This document shows, one piece after another, positions 54,384 to 62,591 of a stretch of DNA of 64,000 bases. Origin of the DNA: Streptomyces showdoensis (lineage in GTDB: Bacteria > Actinomycetota > Actinomycetes > Streptomycetales > Streptomycetaceae); the NCBI RefSeq assembly GCF_039535475.1, contig NZ_BAAAXG010000026.1, positions 1,550,001 to 1,614,000 on the forward strand. The letters are read 5' to 3'. A program made the translations under genes and the position numbers. Every line of letters begins with the position of its first letter. The stretch's first letter is position 1. The notes beneath the pieces are model-generated. The model was given only the letters and a program-made list of their open reading frames with translations, had not been told where the DNA came from and made no database searches.

Positions 54384-55067
54384 ATGACCGAGAACCAGAC
54401 CGTCCAGCAGAAGTCCGTCCGCCGCAACCGTTTCGCCGCCGCGGCCTGCGTCGCCGCCGCACTGGTCACGGCCACCGTCGTCGGCACCCAGTCGGCCACC
54501 GCCGACGGGGCCTTCCGCGGCACCGCTGCCGCCGCACGCACGGCCGCGGCCGCCGCGCCCGGACTCGGCTCCGCCCATCTCGTCCAGAGCGAGGACTACG
54601 TCCGGCAGGGCCTGAAGCCGGTCGCCGCGACCGTCACGCTGACCGGACGCCAGGCGCTGTCCGCGTGCTCCGGCGAGGAGACGATGCGCGACCTGACCAA
54701 GGGCAAGGCCACCGCGTACGCGTCCGTGAACTGGACCTTCACCACCGACGCCCAGCTGACCGAGTCGGCCGCGAACGCCCCCGCCAAGGCCACGGCCGCC
54801 ACCTGGGAGAAGCAGCTCGTCGGGCTCGTCCAGGACTGCCAGGACGAGCCCGCCGGCCACTGGCGCTACGGCGCGGCCCACACCCTGACCACCACCGGCG
54901 GCACCGCCCGCTGGTACCCGGCCTACAACGGCGACGGCGCCGTCAGCGGCGGGGTCGCGGTCCTGCGCAGCGGCACCAAGGTCGCCGTCGTCGAGCTCAC
55001 CGGCCGGCCCGCCCCGGCCTCCTTCGAAGGCATCGCCAAGGCAGCGCTGAACCGCCTCTCCTCCTGA
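54384..55067 (+). CDS. Secreted paralogue of the preceding sensor-like protein
   Basis: ATG 54384 follows AGGGGG. The 227-residue protein has a signal peptide (RNRFAAAACVAAALVTATVVG, then TQSATADG) and one domain with two cysteines (LSACSGEETMRDL, QDCQDEPAGHW) that can form a disulfide. WRYGAAHTL and GGVAVLRSGTKVAVVEL align with the preceding protein, so the two arose by duplication. It lies in the same row as the ECF sigma factor and is probably a soluble exported component. The function is unknown. Confidence 0.78.
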   Translation: MTENQTVQQKSVRRNRFAAAACVAAALVTATVVGTQSATADGAFRGTAAAARTAAAAAPGLGSAHLVQSEDYVRQGLKPVAATVTLTGRQALSACSGEETMRDLTKGKATAYASVNWTFTTDAQLTESAANAPAKATAATWEKQLVGLVQDCQDEPAGHWRYGAAHTLTTTGGTARWYPAYNGDGAVSGGVAVLRSGTKVAVVELTGRPAPASFEGIAKAALNRLSS

Positions 55068-55150
55068 ACGGCAGCCCGCTCCGCCCGCGCCATCGGGCGG
55101 AGCGGGCCCCGTCCGGGCACGGCACCCGCGACAACCCGGTCGCGTTCCGT

Positions 55151-55208
55151 CGCTCCCGCCGCACTCCTTCGCTCCCGCCGCACTCCTTCGCTCTCCGCCG
55201 CACTCCTT
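55151..55208. repeat. 19-bp tandem repeat, three copies
   Basis: CGCTCCCGCCGCACTCCTT is present twice (55151-55169, 55170-55188), with a 20-bp variant at 55189-55208. It lies between the secreted protein and the HAD gene. Confidence 0.9.
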
Positions 55209-55266
55209 CGCACTCAGATGTGCACCCCCTCGCACGCCCGTGCACTTTCTGCGGAACAATGGATCG

Positions 55267-56124
55267 GTGACCTCACCCCTCGCGCGCACCGAAACCCCGG
55301 CCCCCCGGCTGATCGCCACCGACCTCGACGGCACCCTGCTGCGGGACGACAAGTCCGTCTCGGAGCGCACGGTCGCGGCCCTCGCCGCCGCCGAGCGGGC
55401 GGGCATCGAGGTCTTCTTCGTCACCGGCCGGCCGGCCCGGTGGATGGACGTCGTCAGCGACCACGTCCACGGTCACGGCCTGGCGATCTGCGCCAACGGC
55501 GCGGCCGTCGTCGACCTGCACGCGGGCGGCACGTTCCTGGAGGTCAGGCCGCTGGAGCGGCCGGTCGCCCTGGAGGTCGTCCGGACCCTGCGCGCCGCCG
55601 CGCCCGGCACCTCGTTCGCGGTCGAGCTCACCACCGGGATCCACTACGAGCCGCTGTACCCGCCGTTCTTCCTCGACCCCGGCGCCACCGTCGCCACCGC
55701 CGAGAAGCTGCTGTTCGAGGAGGCCCCCGGGGCCGCCGCGCCCGTGCTCAAGCTGCTCGCCCAGCACCCCGAGCTCGACCCCGACGTCTTCCTGGCCACC
55801 GCCCGCGAGGCCGCCGGCGACCTGGCCTCGTTCACCCGCTCCAGCCCCACCGCCCTCATCGAGATCAGCGGCCTCGGCGTCTCCAAGGCCTCCACCCTCG
55901 CGCACTGCTGCGCCGAGCGCGGCATCACCCCGCAGGAGGTCGTGGCCTTCGGCGACATGCCGAACGACATCGAGATGCTCAGCTGGGCCGGCCGCTCCTA
56001 CGCGATGGGCAACGCCCACCCCGACGTGATCACCGCCGCCTCCGGTCGGACCGTCGGCAACAACGAGGACGGCGTGGCCGTGATCATCGAACAGCTCGTC
56101 GCCGAGGCCACCCAGGGGCGTTAG
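55267..56124 (+). CDS. Cof-type HAD-family hydrolase
   Basis: The 285-residue protein has HAD motif I ([19 protein letters not shown]), motif II (FFVTGRPARWMD), motif III lysine (GLGVSKASTLAHCC) and motif IV ([16 protein letters not shown]), with the Cof cap between. It resembles the protein at 37017 over its whole length. It is a cytosolic phosphatase of unknown substrate. GTG 55267 has no ribosome site; an ACAATG upstream might serve a leaderless transcript. Confidence 0.87.
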   Translation: MTSPLARTETPAPRLIATDLDGTLLRDDKSVSERTVAALAAAERAGIEVFFVTGRPARWMDVVSDHVHGHGLAICANGAAVVDLHAGGTFLEVRPLERPVALEVVRTLRAAAPGTSFAVELTTGIHYEPLYPPFFLDPGATVATAEKLLFEEAPGAAAPVLKLLAQHPELDPDVFLATAREAAGDLASFTRSSPTALIEISGLGVSKASTLAHCCAERGITPQEVVAFGDMPNDIEMLSWAGRSYAMGNAHPDVITAASGRTVGNNEDGVAVIIEQLVAEATQGR

Positions 56125-56138
56125 GCCCCGTCTTCCGG

Positions 56139-56203
56139 GTCAGGCCGGCCCGCGGAGCCCGGCCTGACCGCCGGACGCCCCCCGGGGCCGCCCGGCCTGA
56201 CCC
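56139..56203. terminator. Terminator region with two alternative hairpins
   Basis: GTCAGGCCGG (56139-56148) can pair with CCGGCCTGAC at 56159-56168, or, with two more bases, GGGTCAGGCCGG (56137-56148) with CCGGCCTGACCC at 56192-56203. It separates the convergent HAD and histidine kinase genes. Confidence 0.6.
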
Positions 56204-56215
56204 GCCGGACACGAC

Positions 56216-57928
56216 CTAGAGCGGGGCCTCCCACACCACCGTCGTACCGCCGCCGTCCTCGCCGACCCCCGGGCCGCACCAGCTCGCCCCGCCCAGCGAC
56301 TCGGCCCGCCGGGCCAGGTTGCGCAGGCCGCTGCGCCGGCCGCCCTCGGGGATGCCCACGCCGTCGTCCGCGACCGAGAGCCGGACGCCCGGGGTGCCGT
56401 CCGGCAGCGTGACGGTGGCGTCCACGACCACCTCGATCCGGCTCGCCCCCGAGTGCCGGAAGGCGTTCGACAGGGCCTCGCGCAGGGCGGCGATGAGGTT
56501 CTTTCCGGTCAGCTCGCCGACCGTCGCGTCGATCGCCCCGAGGAAGCGGTGGGAGGGCTTGAAGCCCAGCGGTACCGCCGCCATGTTGATCTCCCGCAGC
56601 ACCCGGGTGCGCAGCCCCGAGGGGGCCTCGGCCGGCCCCTGCTGGAGCGCGAAGATCGCGGTACGGATCTCCTGGATGGTCACGTCCAGCTCGTCCACCG
56701 CCTTGCCGACGCCCTCCTGCACGGCCGGCACGATCGACTTCCGCTGGGCGCTCTCCAGCATCATCCCGGTGGCGAAGAGCCGCTGGATGACCAGGTCGTG
56801 CAGGTCACGCGCGATCCGGTCGCGGTCCTCGTAGACCGCGAGCCGTTCCCGGTCCCGCTGTGCCTCGGCCATCATCAGCGCGAGCGCCGCCTGCGAGGCG
56901 AACTGGGTGGCCAGGGTCCGCTCGGCCTCCGTGAACTGCCGGGTGCCCCGGGCCCGGGGCGTGGCGAGCGCGCCCAGCACCCGGCCGCCGCTCTGGAGCG
57001 GGAGCAGCATCGCGGGCCCGTACTGGGCGGAGAGCTTGTGGACCATCCGCACGTCCGAGGAGGCGTCGGCGACGAACACCGCCTCGCCCTCCATCAGCTG
57101 CTCCACCACCGGGCTCTCGGGCGGGATCACCACCCCGAGCGACTTGGAGGGGTGCGGCGAGGAGACGGCGACGATCTCCAGACCGCCCTCCTCGGCCGGC
57201 AGCAGCACGATGCCGGCCGCCGCGTCGGCGAGCCGGCGGGCCTGCTCGGCCACGACGGCGAGGGCGTCGTCGGCGTCGCCGCCGGAGAGCAGCGCCGTGG
57301 TGACGGCGACCGAGCCGTCGATCCAGCGCTCACGCTGCCGGGCGGCCTCGTACAGGCGCGCGTTGCCGATCGCGATCCCGGCCTCGGTGGCGAGCACCCG
57401 GACCATGTGGACGTCGTAGTCGTTGAACTCGCCGCCGCCGTTCTTCTCGGCGAGGTAGAGGTTGCCGAAGATCTCGCCCTGCACCCGGATCGGCACCCCG
57501 AGGAAGGTGCGCATCGGCGGGTGCCCCGGCGGGAAGCCGGCCGCGCGCGGGTCGGCCGACAGATCGGCGAGCCGGATCGTCTGCGGGTCCCGGATGAGCG
57601 CGCCGAGCAGTCCGGCGTGCCCGTCGGGGCGGCGCCCGATCCGGCGGGCCACCTCGTCCCCGACGCCGTAGGTGACGAAGTCGGAGAGCCCGTCGCCCTC
57701 CTCGTCGACCACGCCGATCGCGGCGTACCGGGCGTCGGCCAGCTCGGCCGCGGTCTCGCAGATCCGGTCGAGCGTGGAGTGCAGTTCCAGGCCGGTGCCG
57801 ACCGAGCGCATCGCCTCCAGCAGCTGGGGCACGCGGGCGGTCAGCTCCGTGGAGAGGCCGTGCAGGCTGCGCGTGGCCTGGGTCGCGGCTTCGAGCGGGT
57901 CCGGGGCGTCGGGCACGGCGGCGGTCAT
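56216..57928 (-). CDS. GAF-GAF sensor histidine kinase (NarL-type, DevS-like)
   Basis: The 570-residue protein has two GAF domains (about residues 50-200 and 215-365), a HisKA_3 dimerisation domain with the phospho-acceptor in RIARDLHDLVIQRLFATGMML, and a HATPase domain (LREALSNAFRHS, VADDGVGIPEG, GLRNLARRAESLGG). No membrane helix is present, so it is cytosolic. The architecture is that of DevS/DosS, which sense gases or redox state with heme. No response regulator adjoins it, but it directly follows cydCD, which suggests a role in respiration. ATG 57928 has no ribosome site; TAGGCT 7 bases before could be a -10 box. Confidence 0.9.
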   Translation of the reverse strand: MTAAVPDAPDPLEAATQATRSLHGLSTELTARVPQLLEAMRSVGTGLELHSTLDRICETAAELADARYAAIGVVDEEGDGLSDFVTYGVGDEVARRIGRRPDGHAGLLGALIRDPQTIRLADLSADPRAAGFPPGHPPMRTFLGVPIRVQGEIFGNLYLAEKNGGGEFNDYDVHMVRVLATEAGIAIGNARLYEAARQRERWIDGSVAVTTALLSGGDADDALAVVAEQARRLADAAAGIVLLPAEEGGLEIVAVSSPHPSKSLGVVIPPESPVVEQLMEGEAVFVADASSDVRMVHKLSAQYGPAMLLPLQSGGRVLGALATPRARGTRQFTEAERTLATQFASQAALALMMAEAQRDRERLAVYEDRDRIARDLHDLVIQRLFATGMMLESAQRKSIVPAVQEGVGKAVDELDVTIQEIRTAIFALQQGPAEAPSGLRTRVLREINMAAVPLGFKPSHRFLGAIDATVGELTGKNLIAALREALSNAFRHSGASRIEVVVDATVTLPDGTPGVRLSVADDGVGIPEGGRRSGLRNLARRAESLGGASWCGPGVGEDGGGTTVVWEAPL

Positions 57929-57948
57929 GGAGCAGAGCCTAGTTAGTC

Positions 57949-60900
57949 CTATTTGCCAAGAAAAGTCGGGGTGTGGTCGGGGATCAGCAGCAGATCGCTC
58001 TCCCGCTCCTGATCCAGCATCCGGCGCAGCGGCCCCTCGGCCGCCGCGAGCTCCGCGTACGTCCCGCGCTGCACGGTCCGGCCCCGGTCCAGGACGAGGA
58101 CCTCGTCCACGGCGTCCAGGCCGTGCAGGCGGTGGGTGATCAGGACGGTCGTGCGGCCCTCGGTGGCCCGCAGCAGGTCGTCGGTGAGCGCGTCGGCGGT
58201 GGCCAGGTCCAGGTGCTCGGCCGGCTCGTCGAGGACGAGGACGGGGAAGTCGGCGAGGAGCGCCCGGGCCAGCGCGAGCCGCTGGCGCTGGCCGCCGGAG
58301 AGCCGCGAGCCGTGCTCGCCCACGAGGGTGTCGAGCCCGGCTGGCAGCCCGTCCACCCACTCCAGGAGCCGGGCCCGGCCGAGCGCGCCGCGCAGCTCGT
58401 CGTCGGACGCCCCGGTCCTGGCGAGCCGCAGGTTCTCCCGGATGGAGCTGTCGAAGAGGTGGGCGTCCTGGGCGCACAGGCCGACGAAGCGCCGGACCTC
58501 GTCGCCGTCGAGGGCGGCCGCCTCGGTGCCGCCGAGCCGGTACGTGCCGGTCTCGGCGTCCAGGAAGCGCAGCAGCACCTGGGCGAGCGTGGTCTTGCCG
58601 GAGCCGGAGGTGCCGACCACGGCGACCCGCCGCCCGGCCTCCAGGGTGAGCCCGAAGCCGTCGAGCGCCGGCCGGACCTGACCGGCGTGCCGGGCGGTGA
58701 GCCCGGCGAGCTCCAGCGGGAACGGGCCGGCCGGCGGCGTCGCGGGGCGCTCCGGCTCGTGTACGGGCACGGGCGCGTCGAGCACGTCGAAGACCCGCTC
58801 GGCGCTGCGGCGCACGCGCTGGCGGTACTGGACGGCCAGCGGCAGCCCGGTGACGGCCTCGAAGGCGGCGAGCGGGGTGAGCACCAGGACCGCGAGCGCG
58901 ACCCCGTCCAGCCGCCCGTCCCGTACCGCCTGCACGCCCACCAGCGCGGCTCCGGCGACGGTGAGGCCGCAGATCAGGGCGGACAGCCCGGCGCTGAGCG
59001 CGGTGGCGGCGGACTGCCGGGACGCGATGCCGGTCAGCGTCCGGTCGGCCGCGGCGGCCCGCTCGACCCGGCCCTTCAGGGCCCCGGCGACGGTCAGTTC
59101 GGCACAGCCCCGCAGCAGGTCGACCACGGCGGTGGTGAGCGCGCCGCGCGCGGGCGCGAGCTGTCGTTCGGCGCGCCGGGCGAGCGCGCCGCCGATCAGC
59201 GGTACGCCCACTCCGGCGAGCAGCAGCCCCCCGGCGAGCACGGCACCGGCCTCGGGCAGCAGCCAGGCGGTGAACCCGACCGAACCGGCGCCGACGACCA
59301 CGGCGGCGCCCGCGGGCAGCAGCCAGCGCAGCCAGTAGTCCTGGAGGGCGTCCACGTCCTGGACCAGGCGGGCGAGCAGGTCGCCGCGCCGGGTGCGGCG
59401 CAGTCCGGCGGGGGCGATCCGCTCCAGCCGCCGGTAGACGGCCACCCGCAGGTCGGCGAGCATCCGCAGCACGGCGTCGTGCGAGACGATCCGCTCGGCG
59501 TAGCGGAAGACGGCCCGCCCGATGCCGAAGGCGCGGGTCGCGGTGACCGCGACCATGAGATGGAGCACGGGCGGCTGTTCGGAGGCCCGGGAGATGAGCC
59601 AGCCGGAGACGGCCATGAGCCCGACGGCGGAGCCGAGCGCCAGGCTGCCGAGCAGCAGGGCGAGCGCCATCCGGCCCCTGAGCTCCCCGGCCATGTCCCG
59701 GACCCGGCCGAGGACCGTGCGCGCGGGGGAGCCGGAGCGGTCGGCCGGCCGCGGGTCCGCGGACGGGAGCTCCCCGGCCGTGTCGTTCGCGCTCGACGGG
59801 AGCGGCTCGCCCAGGTCGTCGGTGAGCCGGGCCGCCGCGACGGGGGAGTCCGCGACGGGCGTCTCGTCGGCCGTCGTGGCGCCCTCGATCCGCACCACCC
59901 GGTCCGCGACCGCGAGCAGCGCCGACCGGTGCACGACGAGCAGGACGGTACGGCCGGCGGCGAGCCGGCGGACGGCGTCCACGACGGCCGCCTCGGTCTC
60001 GCCGTCCAGCGCGGCCGTCGGCTCGTCCAGGAGGAGCAGCGGCCGGTCGGCCAGGAACGCCCGGGCCAGCGCGAGCCGCTGGCGCTGGCCGGCCGAAAGC
60101 CCTGCGCCGTCCTCGCCCAGGACGGTCTCCGCGCCCTCGGCCAGCTCCGCGACGAACTCCTCGGCGCCCGCGTCCCGCAGGGCCTGGCGGACCGCCGCGT
60201 CGGAGGCGTCCGGCCGGGCCAAGCGCACGTTCTCGGCGATGGTTCCGGCGAAGAGGTAGGGGCGCTGCGGCACCCAGGCGATCCGGGACCGCCACTCCTC
60301 CAGGTCCAGCGAGGCCAGTTCGGCACCGCCGACCCGGACCGAACCGCCCGGCTCCGGCGTCGCGAAGCCGAGGACCACGTCGAGCAGCGTCGACTTCCCG
60401 GCCCCGCTCGGCCCCACCAGGGCCACCGTCTCGCCGGGCTCCACGGTGAGCGTGGCCGCGTCGAGCGAGGGCTCCGCGCGCCCCGCGTGACGTACCGTCA
60501 CCCCGTCGAGCTCCAGCCGCACGGAGGCCGGCACCGGCCCCGTACCGCCGTCCGGCACCGGGTTCTCCAGGACCTCGAAGATCTCCTCCGCGGCGGCCAG
60601 TCCCTCGGCGGCCGCGTGGTACTGCGCCCCGACCTGCCGCAGCGGCAGATAGGCCTCGGGCGCCAGGACCAGGATGACCAGGCCGGTGTACAGGTCGAAG
60701 TCGCCGTGGACCAGCCGCATGCCGATGGTCACCGCGACCAGGGCGACCGAGAGGGTCGCGAGCAGTTCGAGCGCGAAGGAGGAGAGGAACGCGATCCGCA
60801 GCGTCCGCATGGTCGCCCGCCGGTAGTCGGCGGTGATCGACCGGATGTTCTCGGCCTGGGCCTTGGCCCGGCCGAAGACCTTGAGCGTGGGAAGACCGGC

Positions 60901-61521
60901 CACCACGTCGAGGAAGTGTCCCGAGAGCCGGGAGAGCAGCTTCCACTGACGGTCCATCCGGGCCTGGGTGTACCAGCCGATCAGGATCATGAAGATCGGG
61001 ATGAGCGGCAGCGTCACCACGATGATCGCGGCCGAGACCCAGTCCTCGGTGACGATCCGGGCGAGGACCGCGATCGGGACCACCACCGCGAGCCCCAGCT
61101 GCGGCAGATAGCGGGCGAAGTAGTCGTCGAGGGCGTCCACGCCCCGCGTCGCGAGCGCGGCCAGCGAACCGGCCTTCTGCCCGCTCAGCCACCCCGGCCC
61201 GAGCCCGGCCGCCCGCTGGAGCAGCCGTCCGCGCAGCTCGGACTTGACCGCCGCGCTCGCCCGGTGGGCGGCGAGCTCGGTCAGCCAGGCGACCAGCCCC
61301 CGCCCCACCGCCACTCCGACGAGCAGCAGCAGGGGCGTGGTGAGCCCGGAAACCGGCAGACCCTTCTGGAAGGCCCCCACCACGACCTCGGCGATGAGCA
61401 TCGCCTGGGCGATCACCAGCGCCGCCCCGACGAGGCCGAGGACGACCACCGCCGCGAGGAAGAACCGGGTGGCGCGGGCGTGGTGGAGCAGCCGCGGATC
61501 GATCGGTTTCACGTGAAACAT
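57949..61521 (-). CDS. cydCD: CydDC-type ABC exporter, both halves fused
   Basis: The 1190-residue protein contains two ABC half-transporters in tandem: membrane domain 1 with PTLKVFGRAKAQAENIRSI, ATPase 1 with Walker A GPSGAGKSTLL and signature LSAGQRQRLALARA, then membrane domain 2 and ATPase 2 with GTSGSGKTTLA and LSGGQRQRLALARAL. CydDC exports glutathione or cysteine-like thiols to the outside, needed for cytochrome bd maturation. The two genes are fused in Streptomyces. The first six codons are part of a perfect parS site. It follows cydB by 50 bases. Confidence 0.94.
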   Translation of the reverse strand: MFHVKPIDPRLLHHARATRFFLAAVVVLGLVGAALVIAQAMLIAEVVVGAFQKGLPVSGLTTPLLLLVGVAVGRGLVAWLTELAAHRASAAVKSELRGRLLQRAAGLGPGWLSGQKAGSLAALATRGVDALDDYFARYLPQLGLAVVVPIAVLARIVTEDWVSAAIIVVTLPLIPIFMILIGWYTQARMDRQWKLLSRLSGHFLDVVAGLPTLKVFGRAKAQAENIRSITADYRRATMRTLRIAFLSSFALELLATLSVALVAVTIGMRLVHGDFDLYTGLVILVLAPEAYLPLRQVGAQYHAAAEGLAAAEEIFEVLENPVPDGGTGPVPASVRLELDGVTVRHAGRAEPSLDAATLTVEPGETVALVGPSGAGKSTLLDVVLGFATPEPGGSVRVGGAELASLDLEEWRSRIAWVPQRPYLFAGTIAENVRLARPDASDAAVRQALRDAGAEEFVAELAEGAETVLGEDGAGLSAGQRQRLALARAFLADRPLLLLDEPTAALDGETEAAVVDAVRRLAAGRTVLLVVHRSALLAVADRVVRIEGATTADETPVADSPVAAARLTDDLGEPLPSSANDTAGELPSADPRPADRSGSPARTVLGRVRDMAGELRGRMALALLLGSLALGSAVGLMAVSGWLISRASEQPPVLHLMVAVTATRAFGIGRAVFRYAERIVSHDAVLRMLADLRVAVYRRLERIAPAGLRRTRRGDLLARLVQDVDALQDYWLRWLLPAGAAVVVGAGSVGFTAWLLPEAGAVLAGGLLLAGVGVPLIGGALARRAERQLAPARGALTTAVVDLLRGCAELTVAGALKGRVERAAAADRTLTGIASRQSAATALSAGLSALICGLTVAGAALVGVQAVRDGRLDGVALAVLVLTPLAAFEAVTGLPLAVQYRQRVRRSAERVFDVLDAPVPVHEPERPATPPAGPFPLELAGLTARHAGQVRPALDGFGLTLEAGRRVAVVGTSGSGKTTLAQVLLRFLDAETGTYRLGGTEAAALDGDEVRRFVGLCAQDAHLFDSSIRENLRLARTGASDDELRGALGRARLLEWVDGLPAGLDTLVGEHGSRLSGGQRQRLALARALLADFPVLVLDEPAEHLDLATADALTDDLLRATEGRTTVLITHRLHGLDAVDEVLVLDRGRTVQRGTYAELAAAEGPLRRMLDQERESDLLLIPDHTPTFLGK
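61506..61519. other. parS centromere-like site, perfect match
   Basis: GTTTCACGTGAAAC matches the Streptomyces parS consensus exactly. It overlaps the start of cydCD (encoding FHVK). ParB binds such sites, most of which lie near oriC. Confidence 0.88.
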
Positions 61522-61571
61522 GCTCCCCTGAGGAGGCCGGTGCGGGTCCGGCTACGGCCTGTCGGACGGCC

Positions 61572-62573
61572 CTAGTGGGCCTGGGCGATGTTCTGCGTGC
61601 CGATCCGCTTCCGGAACACCCAGTAGGTCCAGCCCTGGTAGAGCAGCACCAGCGGGGTCGCGATGGCCGCACACCAGGTCATGATCTTGAGCGTGTAGGG
61701 GCTCGACGACGCGTTCGTCACCGTGAGGCTCCACGCCGGGTCGAGCGAGGAGGGCATGACGTTCGGGAAGAGCGTCAGGAAGAGCATCGCCACCGCGGCG
61801 GCGATCGTGATGCCCGAGAGCGCGAAGGACCAGCCCTCCCGTCCGAGCTGGATCGCCCCGATCGCCCCGACCAGGCAGACCACCGCGATCACCATCGCGA
61901 GCAGGCTCCAGCCGTCGCCCTTGTCGACCTGGGTCCAGACGAGGAAGGCCAGCGCGAGCACCGCGGTGACCAGCCCCAGCTTGAGCGCGAGGGACCGCGC
62001 CCGGGTGCGGATGTCGCCGAGGGTCTTGAGCGCCGCGAACACGGCACCGTGGAAGGTGAACAGGGTGAGCGTGACCAGTCCGCCGAGCAGGGCGTACGGG
62101 TTGAGCAGGTCCCAGAAGGTGCCGACGTACTCCATCTCGCGGTCGATCTTCACCCCGCGCACGATGTTGCCGAAGGCCACGCCCCACAGGAACGCGGGGA
62201 TGAGAGAGGTCCAGAAGATGGCCTGTTCCCAGTTGCGCTGCCAGTTCTCCTCGGGCCGCTTCGCCCGGTACTCGAAGGCGACGCCACGGACGATCAGGCA
62301 GAGCAGGATGATCAGCAGCGGCAGGTAGAAGCCGGAGAACAGCGTCGCGTACCACTCGGGGAAGGCGGCGAAGGTCGCGCCGCCGGCCGTCAGCAGCCAC
62401 ACCTCGTTGCCGTCCCAGACGGGACCGATGGTGTTGATGAGGACCCGCTTCTCGGTGCGGTCGCGGGCGAGCAGCTTGGTGAGGACCCCGATCCCGAAGT
62501 CGAAGCCTTCGAGGAAGAAGTAGCCGATCCAGAGGACGGCGATGAGTACGAACCAGACGTCGTGGAGTTCCAT
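61572..62573 (-). CDS. cydB: Cytochrome bd ubiquinol/menaquinol oxidase subunit II
   Basis: The 333-residue membrane protein has about nine helices and the CydB N-terminus (WFVLIAVLWIGYFFLEGFDFGIGVL), followed by TIGPVWDGNEVWLLTAGGATFAAFPEWYATLFSG, the characteristic conserved block. It forms the bd oxidase with CydA, encoded just upstream (18 bases), for menaquinol oxidation at low oxygen. Confidence 0.96.
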   Translation of the reverse strand: MELHDVWFVLIAVLWIGYFFLEGFDFGIGVLTKLLARDRTEKRVLINTIGPVWDGNEVWLLTAGGATFAAFPEWYATLFSGFYLPLLIILLCLIVRGVAFEYRAKRPEENWQRNWEQAIFWTSLIPAFLWGVAFGNIVRGVKIDREMEYVGTFWDLLNPYALLGGLVTLTLFTFHGAVFAALKTLGDIRTRARSLALKLGLVTAVLALAFLVWTQVDKGDGWSLLAMVIAVVCLVGAIGAIQLGREGWSFALSGITIAAAVAMLFLTLFPNVMPSSLDPAWSLTVTNASSSPYTLKIMTWCAAIATPLVLLYQGWTYWVFRKRIGTQNIAQAH

Positions 62574-62591
62574 GCCTCGATCTCCTGAGCC

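Noticed and set aside
57973..61575. 1200-residue open frame on the plus strand
   Set aside because: It is the reverse of cydCD, with Gly/Glu/Arg-rich composition and no motif.
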